From Phycisphaerales bacterium UBA4658 (GTDB lineage: Bacteria; Planctomycetota; Phycisphaerae; Phycisphaerales; UBA1924), in contig DHLW01000007.1 in assembly GCA_002405485.1 (NCBI GenBank), positions 1 to 21,834 of the forward strand: a DNA stretch of 21,834 nucleotides, read 5' to 3'. Under the pieces are notes generated by a model. The model was not told where the DNA came from, did not search any database, and saw only the letters and a program-made list of their open reading frames with translations. How positions within the stretch are numbered: position 1 is the first letter of the stretch; each line of letters opens with the position of its first letter. Shown here piece by piece: positions 17,109 through 21,834 of this stretch. Made by a program: the position numbers and the translations under genes.

Positions 17109-17996
17109 TCACTGACGGTGCTGGTGTGCATCAACATGGTCGGGAGGACTCAGCGTCCGATCGAGAGCCTCCACGAGGCGCATCGGCCGAGCTGACGCAC
17201 TGATCCGATCGGCAACGGCGCGATACGCCGCCAAGATTCCTGCCGCTCTTTCGCGGATGGTGCGATCTTCGTCGCGCTCTGCATGCCCCAGAGGCACAGC
17301 CCACGTGAACTGGCTCTCGGCGGCGGATGCGGTTGGCACGTGGTAGAACTCCCGATCCTTCCCCGGGCCGACGTCAGCGCCAGTGGCTCTGGCACGCTCG
17401 TTGGCCGTGATGAAGAAGTCGATGGCATAGTTGGGATAGCCGAACAGCAAGCCATAGGCCCGCCACCGCTCGGACTTGGGCAGTCGCTCAACGATGGCGA
17501 CCACCTCCGCGGGGTGGGTGCAAGGGGTGATGCCCAGCGGTGACCAGAACGAGGATTCTCGCGTGATCATCGCAGCGAGCGCCGCTCGATGCACAACATA
17601 CGCCTCAACGTGCCGCTGTCCGTCGCGCGTCGTCGCGAAGATCTGGACATCGGCGTAGTACGACTCACTCCGAAGCGGGGCGAGCGCTCGACGAACACGC
17701 ATGATCTCCGCCGTGTCGGGCGCGGCGGCATCGATCTTCCCGTGCCAAATGCCGGTGCTCATCGGCTTGAGACCTCCAACGAGCGTGTACAGCGCCTCCC
17801 GATCAAGGGCCCTTCGAAGCAGGTCACGAAACTGCTCGCGTTCTTCGACGGTCGAATGCGGAGCATCGCGGTCGAACGGGCGGTGCGATTTGGTTGCGCA
17901 ACCTGCCGTGAAGAGCAGGGCGAAACACACGACCACCGCGACAGCGAAGGTCGTGTTCAGGTGGAATGGCGATGGGCGTGAGCGGTTCATGGACAT
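17109..17996 (-). CDS. Unrecognised lipoprotein co-transcribed with the GTPase
   Basis: I do not recognise this 295-residue protein. It has a hydrophobic signal segment (about 16-29) ending at a lipobox-like TAGC (Cys33), so it is probably a lipoprotein anchored outside the cytoplasm. The mature part is soluble and mixed alpha/beta. Conserved-looking stretches include TPCTHPAEVVAIVERLPKSE and RWRAYGLLFGYPNYAIDFF, and the tail is His-rich (DHVDAHQHRQ). The start is ATG 17996 or ATG 17990, with no strong ribosome site; the upstream gene stops only 6 nt away, which suggests translational coupling. The downstream GTPase starts 12 nt after its stop. Co-transcription with a metal-chaperone GTPase and the His-rich end allow a role in metal handling, but that is speculation. 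Confidence 0.8.
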   Translation of the reverse strand: MSMNRSRPSPFHLNTTFAVAVVVCFALLFTAGCATKSHRPFDRDAPHSTVEEREQFRDLLRRALDREALYTLVGGLKPMSTGIWHGKIDAAAPDTAEIMRVRRALAPLRSESYYADVQIFATTRDGQRHVEAYVVHRAALAAMITRESSFWSPLGITPCTHPAEVVAIVERLPKSERWRAYGLLFGYPNYAIDFFITANERARATGADVGPGKDREFYHVPTASAAESQFTWAVPLGHAERDEDRTIRERAAGILAAYRAVADRISASARPMRLVEALDRTLSPPDHVDAHQHRQ

Positions 17997-18002
17997 CCAC
18001 GC

Positions 18003-18947
18003 TCAGACGCGACGCCGACGAGCGGCGAACAGGCCGCCAATGGCGAGCAGGCCCGCCACGCCGGGTGCAGGAATGACGGCTGTGAACCCGCGCACCTGAC
18101 CATCGGTGGCTGAACGCCAGAAGCCGGCGATCTGGCCCGCGTCGTTGATGCCTGTCGGCACGGTCCAGTCCGCGCCGGGGACGTCGAAATAGGTGTATAG
18201 GCCGCTGCTGCGATCGAGCACAAACCCCGTCCGAAGAGCGAGTGACGGGCTGTTGCTCACGTCGCCGACCACCAACCCCGCGTCACTCCCGCCCCAGGCG
18301 AAGGTGATGGCAAAGCCAGGTGCCGCGATATCGGAGAAGGTCGCACCGCCGTCCGTCGAGAGCCAGCCCCGTCCAGCAGGAGTGCCGTTAGTGAGCAGCA
18401 CAGTGTGCCCGATGATCGTGCCGTCGTTGAGGATGTCGGTGGCACTGGTGCTCAGGATGATCTCACCAGGACTGCCGTTGTAGGTGAATGCAGTCTCGGT
18501 GCCGTCGGTGGCCCGACGCCAGGCGCCATTGGCCGTGTCCAGGCCGCCGACAGTCACACCGGCGTTGTTGATGCCAACCGCAGATCGGCTTGTCCCGCCG
18601 GGGTTGAAGGTCGTGAAGGAGCCGTCGCCTGCGCGAATGAAGGCACTCGGAGCGCCCCCCGCCGGAGTCGAGCCGCCGACGGCGACGCCGAGATCGTTGA
18701 GACCCAGCGCGAACGTGTTGCCACCTGCGTTCTGGAAGAATGTGTCAACGCCTCCAGAGCGGATGAACCCCTCAGTCACGCCTCCGATGGTGCGGTAGCC
18801 GACAACGCTGCCGTCACTGGCTATGCCGCGAGCCTGCACCGTGCTCGCGCCCGCAAAGTCGATGATGCTGGTGACCGAGACCGATGCGGTGGCTGCCGAC
18901 GCCGCCACACACAGGGATGCTGACATGACGAATGAACACTGGATCAT
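18003..18947 (-). CDS. Secreted HAF-repeat protein with PEP-CTERM-like sorting tail
   Basis: The start is ATG 18947, chosen because AGGAGGAG lies about 9 nt upstream; an ATG at 18974 lies ahead of this site and is rejected. The 314-residue product begins with a signal peptide (CSFVMSASLCVAASAATAS). It consists of repeated segments typical of HAF-type extracellular repeats, ending in YFDVPGADWTVPTGINDAGQ and IAGFWRSATDGQVRGF. The last ~23 residues are a PAPG motif, a hydrophobic helix and RRRR, matching the tripartite PEP-CTERM-like signals of planctomycetes. Exosortase-type systems process such tails and direct proteins to the cell surface or matrix. It lies 6 nt before the lipoprotein gene, so it may share a transcript with the GTPase. 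Why an envelope protein would sit there is unclear. Confidence 0.85.
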   Translation of the reverse strand: MIQCSFVMSASLCVAASAATASVSVTSIIDFAGASTVQARGIASDGSVVGYRTIGGVTEGFIRSGGVDTFFQNAGGNTFALGLNDLGVAVGGSTPAGGAPSAFIRAGDGSFTTFNPGGTSRSAVGINNAGVTVGGLDTANGAWRRATDGTETAFTYNGSPGEIILSTSATDILNDGTIIGHTVLLTNGTPAGRGWLSTDGGATFSDIAAPGFAITFAWGGSDAGLVVGDVSNSPSLALRTGFVLDRSSGLYTYFDVPGADWTVPTGINDAGQIAGFWRSATDGQVRGFTAVIPAPGVAGLLAIGGLFAARRRRV

Positions 18948-19100
18948 GCTGACTCTCCTCCTACACAAGAGCATTGGAAGCCGCTGGCGGGGAACACGCG
19001 CCTCGCCGGAACCGCTGCTTCGTGGATGCAGACCAGAAAACCGATGACTGTGGAACTTCCTGACCGCGTCGACGGGAGGAGATGCCCAGCCACCGCCGAA

Positions 19101-19922
19101 CTACGCGTCTTTCCAGGCGACCTTGAACAACCCCTTGGCCTGGTCGTACGGCTTGCCGTCCCATGCCAGTTCGTACGAGCGTGCCTTGGGTGAGAAGTGC
19201 GTGAAGAAATCCACGAGGGTGGCTCCTTCGTCTCCGGCTTCGACGTGATGGATGTTGTCGCGGTCGCGTGTGAGTGTTGACAGTTGGCGCGGCCGGAGCA
19301 CCGTATCGGCATTCTGGCGGATCAGGAAGTCTTCTCCCTTGGCGGGCACATCGCCCTGGGCGATGTTGAGCCGCTTGCCATCGGGCTGCACGATGTCGAA
19401 GTTGCGACACCTCGCGGCGCCTGCCGTCGCGAGCAGCACGCCGTTGTAGTGTCTGTGGTCGTGCAGGTGGATGACAGACCTGGGCGCCATCTTGATCTGC
19501 ATGAGCACGATGGGCGGGTAGTAGGCGATGTTGTCCATCGTCCAGCCCTGACCAGCAGGAAACGCCTGCCACACCGGGGGCGCCTCCACGCGTGCGAGCA
19601 GCGCGGTCACGGCCGCGAGATACGCCTCCTCATCCGGAGCTGGAGCCGCGATCAGCGCGCGTGCCTGAGGCATGATCGCGGCGACAAACTCGTCGGCAGT
19701 CGCAGCAGGATGCAACTGGCCCGACTCGCCCATTTCATCTCGTCGCGATCCGGAGGCGCAGCCACTCAAGCCGAACCCTCCGAACGCCGCCAGGCCCGCG
19801 ATCGACAGCCCCAGACGAAGGATCGTCCGTCGCTCAACCACGACGCCCGGCGAGATCTCCTCGCCTTGGGCGTGGTCGGCCAGGGCGTGGGACTTGATCG
19901 TGTCAACGGTCCAGAACTGCAT
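19101..19922 (-). CDS. Tat-type lipoprotein cupin resembling thiol dioxygenases
   Basis: The start is ATG 19922, with GGAGGAG just upstream; a longer frame to 19964 has no ribosome site. The 273-residue product has a ~30-residue N-terminal extension, then RR (31-32) TILRLGL, a hydrophobic segment and lipobox LSGC (Cys55). This suggests folded export by Tat followed by lipid anchoring. The C-terminal half is a cupin: HDH (His154, His156), GVLLATAGAARCRNFDIV, and a later NIHHVEAGDEGATLVDFF with His225 or His226 as third ligand. The three-His pattern without a motif-1 glutamate and the spacing resemble the PCO/ADO (cysteamine/cysteine dioxygenase) family, which uses iron and oxygen to oxidise thiols. 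The substrate is unknown. An extracytoplasmic member would be unusual. A general cupin remains the safe name. Confidence 0.7.
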   Translation of the reverse strand: MQFWTVDTIKSHALADHAQGEEISPGVVVERRTILRLGLSIAGLAAFGGFGLSGCASGSRRDEMGESGQLHPAATADEFVAAIMPQARALIAAPAPDEEAYLAAVTALLARVEAPPVWQAFPAGQGWTMDNIAYYPPIVLMQIKMAPRSVIHLHDHRHYNGVLLATAGAARCRNFDIVQPDGKRLNIAQGDVPAKGEDFLIRQNADTVLRPRQLSTLTRDRDNIHHVEAGDEGATLVDFFTHFSPKARSYELAWDGKPYDQAKGLFKVAWKDA

Positions 19923-20008
19923 GACGCTCCTCCGCGATGGGCGATGGCATGGCCGGACAAACAAGCCGAACTGACGGGGGAACGATCAACTGAACGCTCG
20001 GCGGGCAG

Positions 20009-20260
20009 TCACCCATGGCATCCCCCCACTCCGCAGCAACGCCCGCCGGCGTGCCCCGCCCCACCGCCTGCCCCCTGCCTCGTCCCCAAGAGCATGCCCG
20101 GACCGATCATGCGCCGGACTTTGGCAGACGCCGGGGTCTTGCCGCGTTGGATGCTCGCCGCATCGCACACTTCGCCCCAGGTACGCAGCGTGACCGAGAT
20201 CGAGTGCGTGACCTCGACCGTTCGGTCGTTGGCGGGACAGAAGTAGTCGTATCGAGGCAC
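20009..20260 (-). CDS. Small FmdB-like zinc-ribbon protein
   Basis: This 83-residue protein has a GTG start at 20260, with GGAG about 10 nt upstream. The N-terminus MPRYDYFCPANDRTVEV matches the FmdB/zinc-ribbon pattern MPxYxYxC, but the second cysteine of the first knuckle is replaced (CPAND). Only Cys8 and the WGEVC cysteine remain in the first ~35 residues, and a Gly-rich tail ends in CCGVGGCHG. I recall proteins with this layout (MPRYDYxCPANG, a WGE..C motif, a Gly/Cys-rich end) being annotated as FmdB-family regulators. Their biochemical function is not established. It is the first gene behind the promoter overlapping the candidate Fur-family operator, so metal-dependent expression is likely. 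Confidence 0.75.
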   Translation of the reverse strand: MPRYDYFCPANDRTVEVTHSISVTLRTWGEVCDAASIQRGKTPASAKVRRMIGPGMLLGTRQGAGGGAGHAGGRCCGVGGCHG

Positions 20261-20282
20261 GGGGGCTGGACTCCAGATGCGA

Positions 20283-20300
20283 ATGCATTATCATCTGCAT
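20283..20300. promoter_or_regulatory. Candidate Fur-family operator
   Basis: ATGCA and TGCAT form an inverted repeat around an 8-nt AT-rich centre (minus strand GATGATAA) in otherwise GC-rich DNA. The minus-strand core GATGATAATGCATT resembles Fur-type boxes built of GATAAT units. It lies 47 nt upstream of the Fur-family gene and overlaps the -10 of the divergent promoter, which fits a repressor site. Confidence 0.55.
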
Positions 20301-20318
20301 CAGCGGCCGCGTTGTCAA
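20290..20318 (-). promoter_or_regulatory. Promoter of the minus-strand zinc-ribbon/cupin genes
   Basis: On the minus strand a perfect TTGACA -35 (20313-20318) is followed by a 17-nt spacer and GATGAT (20290-20295, 4 of 6 to the consensus). GATAAT (20287-20292) would be a better -10 but at 20-nt spacing. Initiation near 20283 would give a leader of about 23 nt to the GTG at 20260. The operator overlaps the -10. Confidence 0.5.
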
Positions 20319-20347
20319 CCCGCGCCCCGATATCCTGATGGAGTTGA

Positions 20348-20785
20348 ATGGACCGACACACGTCCCAGCGCATCGCGATTGAAACTTCGCTCAGGTCCGC
20401 CCACCGGCCGTTGAGCCCGGCGGAGATTCTGGACGCCGCGAAGCCCGATGCGCCGACGATCAATCTCGCGACGGTGTATCGCACGCTCAAGCGGCTCACC
20501 GAGAACGGGTTGATCCGTGCGGTCGATCTGCCCGGAGAGCCCAGCAGGTATGAGTTGGCCGGTCTGCCGCACCATCACCACTTTAAGTGTGACGCGTGCG
20601 ATCGCGTGTTCGACGTGCCCGGCAAGTGCCCATCGGGCCTCGCGGATGGGTTGCCTTCGGGCTTCCGCGTGCGCGATCACGAAGTCGTGCTTGTGGGGAC
20701 CTGCGCTGATTGCGGCCACGCCACGACAAGGCCCGGTCGATCGCGACGGCCAAGGGCGAGCCCCAGCCACAACCGCGGAACCTGA
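20348..20785 (+). CDS. Fur-family metalloregulator (possibly Zur-like)
   Basis: This 145-residue regulator starts at ATG 20348, with GGAG 4 nt upstream. The winged helix includes INLATVYRTLKRLTENGLI (38-56), the family's recognition-helix region. The metal-binding hinge has HHHH (75-78) and FKCDAC (Cys81, Cys84), and a second CADC pair (Cys119, Cys122) completes the structural Cys4 zinc site typical of many Fur/Zur/PerR proteins. His111 (RDHEVV) may contribute to the sensory site. It is divergent from a minus-strand cluster containing a ZigA-like GTPase and a zinc-ribbon protein, with a Fur-box-like repeat between them. Zur is therefore more likely than Fur or PerR, but sequence alone does not settle the metal. 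It probably controls both directions, including itself. Confidence 0.92.
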   Translation: MDRHTSQRIAIETSLRSAHRPLSPAEILDAAKPDAPTINLATVYRTLKRLTENGLIRAVDLPGEPSRYELAGLPHHHHFKCDACDRVFDVPGKCPSGLADGLPSGFRVRDHEVVLVGTCADCGHATTRPGRSRRPRASPSHNRGT

Positions 20786-20807
20786 CTCCGCTCGGTGGAG
20801 AAACGAC

Positions 20808-20835
20808 AACCCCCGAGTCTTGCGACCCGGGGGTT
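20808..20835 (+). terminator. Terminator-like hairpin after the Fur-family gene
   Basis: AACCCCCG pairs with CGGGGGTT. Inside this, GTC pairs with GAC around a 4-nt TTGC loop, separated from the outer stem by an A/C mismatch. The hairpin begins 22 nt after the stop codon. The T-tract is short (TTAT), so efficiency as an intrinsic terminator is uncertain. Confidence 0.6.
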
Positions 20836-21123
20836 ATCGAATAGCGGGCGGGGGGGTGGTCTGATGAACGCCGTTTCAGAGACCCCGAGCACCGCATTGC
20901 CGAGCGGCTTTCCGGCAGGTTCACACCCAGGACCGCGTCCGGCTGATTGCAACGGATATCACTGGCCACTTCAACCGTCCCGACCTGCCGCCGGCGCGGT
21001 GCTGCAGCCGCGTGCTTGAGCAGTCATTGGACCTGCTGCCGGGCGGGACAGTTTGACGTCGCCGCCTCCGGACCCTCTGACAGCGCCCGTTCGTCCTCTC
21101 ATGCGCGGCTCGGGACCCATCGT

Positions 21124-21137
21124 CCAAGACCTCTTGG
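21124..21137. repeat. Perfect 6-bp inverted repeat upstream of the MarR-family gene
   Basis: CCAAGA-CC-TCTTGG lies 32 nt upstream of the -35 of the MarR-family gene. It could be a regulator binding site. The sequence differs from the start-codon palindrome, so it would probably serve a different protein or be chance. Confidence 0.35.
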
Positions 21138-21168
21138 TTGGCGACGTAGAACCGGTGGAGGTTCGCAC

Positions 21169-21197
21169 TTGACCGGCTCGTTCAGCCGGGCTATTCT
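21169..21197 (+). promoter_or_regulatory. Sigma70-type promoter of the MarR-family gene
   Basis: TTGACC (21169-21174), a 17-nt spacer and TATTCT (21192-21197) match the consensus well. Initiation would fall near 21203-21205, leaving only about 5 nt before the ATG, so the transcript may be nearly leaderless. Confidence 0.6.
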
Positions 21198-21210
21198 ATA
21201 GGACTCCTAT
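21198..21210. promoter_or_regulatory. Palindrome covering the transcription start and start codon of the MarR-family gene
   Basis: ATAGGA-C-TCCTAT is a perfect inverted repeat with a 1-nt centre. It directly follows the -10 and includes the first two bases of the ATG. A dimeric repressor bound here would block initiation, which suits MarR autoregulation. The embedded AGGA could also serve as a ribosome site. Confidence 0.5.
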
Positions 21211-21834
21211 GGATACACAGAGCCCCCAGCACAGTGACGGTCGCATCGCGCTGGCCACCGGTCTTGCCAAGATTGGGCTCGTGATTCGGCATCAGGCGTG
21301 GCAGGCCGCCGAGAACTCGGGGCTCACACCGACGCAATCGCAGGTGCTTGCCTCGATCGGCGCAACGCCGGAGGGGTGGCTTTCCGTCTCTGAGATCGCC
21401 CTTCATTTAGCGGTGACACAGCCAACGGCGAGCGACGCCATCGCGGCCTTGGAGCGCAAGCGACTTGTGGTTCGTTCCCGGTCGGACGACGACGCACGTG
21501 TAGTGCGTGTGAAGCTCACCACGTTGGGGCGACGCCGGGCACAGGACATCGCCGCGTGGCCTGACGCACTCATGCCCGCCATCGGCGAACTCGACCCGGC
21601 TGAGCAGGGCATTTTCCTGAAGGGGCTGATGAAGATGATCCGCTCGCTGCAGGAGAGCGGGCAGGTTCCGACCGCACGGATGTGTGCAACCTGCACGTAC
21701 TTCCGCCCGCACGCCCATCCCGGCACACAAACTCCACATCACTGCGCGTATGTCGACGCGCCGCTCCGTGAGACAGATCTGCGGCTGGATTGCCGCGAGC
21801 ACGAACAGGCGACCGACGCGGCTCGCCCGAAACT
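21209..21834 (+). CDS. MarR-family regulator with C-terminal Cys/His cluster (3' end outside window)
   Basis: The frame from ATG 21209 is open to the window edge (208 full codons). Residues about 12-147 form a MarR-type winged helix: LTPTQSQVLASIG, LSVSEIALHLAVTQPTASD (recognition region) and the wing RSDDDARVVRVKLTTLG, followed by dimerisation helices. After residue 150 comes an extra module, CATC (Cys159, Cys162), HHC (Cys179) and LDCREH (Cys195, His198). This could bind zinc or an iron-sulfur cluster and make the regulator redox- or metal-responsive. Most MarR proteins end near residue 150, so the extension is notable. Where the protein ends is not visible. Confidence 0.85.
   Translation, partial: MDTQSPQHSDGRIALATGLAKIGLVIRHQAWQAAENSGLTPTQSQVLASIGATPEGWLSVSEIALHLAVTQPTASDAIAALERKRLVVRSRSDDDARVVRVKLTTLGRRRAQDIAAWPDALMPAIGELDPAEQGIFLKGLMKMIRSLQESGQVPTARMCATCTYFRPHAHPGTQTPHHCAYVDAPLRETDLRLDCREHEQATDAARPK

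Larger units (their letters stand above)
20786..21168. other. Gene-free stretch between the Fur-family and MarR-family genes
   Basis: About 380 bp without a supported gene. It contains the terminator-like hairpin at 20808-20835, a G-rich run (20846-20859) and the inverted repeat at 21124-21137. Open frames on both strands lack ribosome sites and recognisable motifs. Confidence 0.6.

Noticed and set aside
19284..20246. 320-codon plus-strand frame
   Set aside because: It is antisense to the cupin and zinc-ribbon genes, both with supported starts and family motifs.
20829..20859. G-run cluster as a possible G-quadruplex
   Set aside because: Part of it is the terminator stem and the loops are too uneven for a confident call.
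1..21834. CRISPR array, insertion sequence, tRNA or rRNA
   Set aside because: No regularly spaced repeats, transposase, terminal inverted repeats or RNA gene signatures were seen on reading.

Overview
The window looks like chromosomal DNA from a GC-rich planctomycete, most probably a member of the Phycisphaerae. This is inferred from three things: an EF-hand-like dockerin of the type common in that lineage, a sorting tail of the PAPG-hydrophobic-RRRR type, and a dispersed type II secretion/type IV pilus-like operon. No rRNA or tRNA is visible to confirm it.

Left third (1-8418, minus strand): one uninterrupted reading frame of at least 2806 codons. It begins at 8418 and leaves the window at position 1 without a stop. 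It encodes a giant exported RHS/YD-repeat protein with an N-terminal twin-arginine-like signal and a dockerin-like module embedded between YD repeats. Every large plus-strand frame over this stretch is a shadow of it.

Centre (8419-15342, plus strand): a 287-bp AT-rich divergent promoter region, then six genes that all overlap by 4 nt (ATGA or GTGA). They encode a secretin (GspD-like), a secretion ATPase (GspE-like), a GspC/PilP-like clamp protein, GspL/PilN-like and GspM/PilO-like bitopic membrane proteins, and a TPR lipoprotein. Together they would form the outer-membrane channel, motor and inner-membrane assembly platform of a type II secretion or type IV pilus-like machine. The polytopic platform protein (GspF/PilC), pseudopilins and prepilin peptidase are not in the window.

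Right (15798-20785): a convergent, gene-free stretch is followed by five minus-strand genes: a ZigA/COG0523-type G3E GTPase, an unrecognised lipoprotein, a HAF-repeat protein with a PEP-CTERM-like tail, a Tat-type lipoprotein cupin resembling thiol dioxygenases, and a small FmdB-like zinc-ribbon protein. Divergent to them is a Fur-family regulator. The shared intergenic region holds an AT-rich inverted repeat overlapping a good -10 element of the minus-strand promoter. I infer a metal-responsive (perhaps zinc) cluster under control of that regulator.

Far right (20786-21834): a terminator-like hairpin after the Fur gene, a gene-free stretch, and a MarR-family regulator running off the window. 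It has a good sigma70-type promoter, a palindrome over its start and a C-terminal Cys/His cluster.
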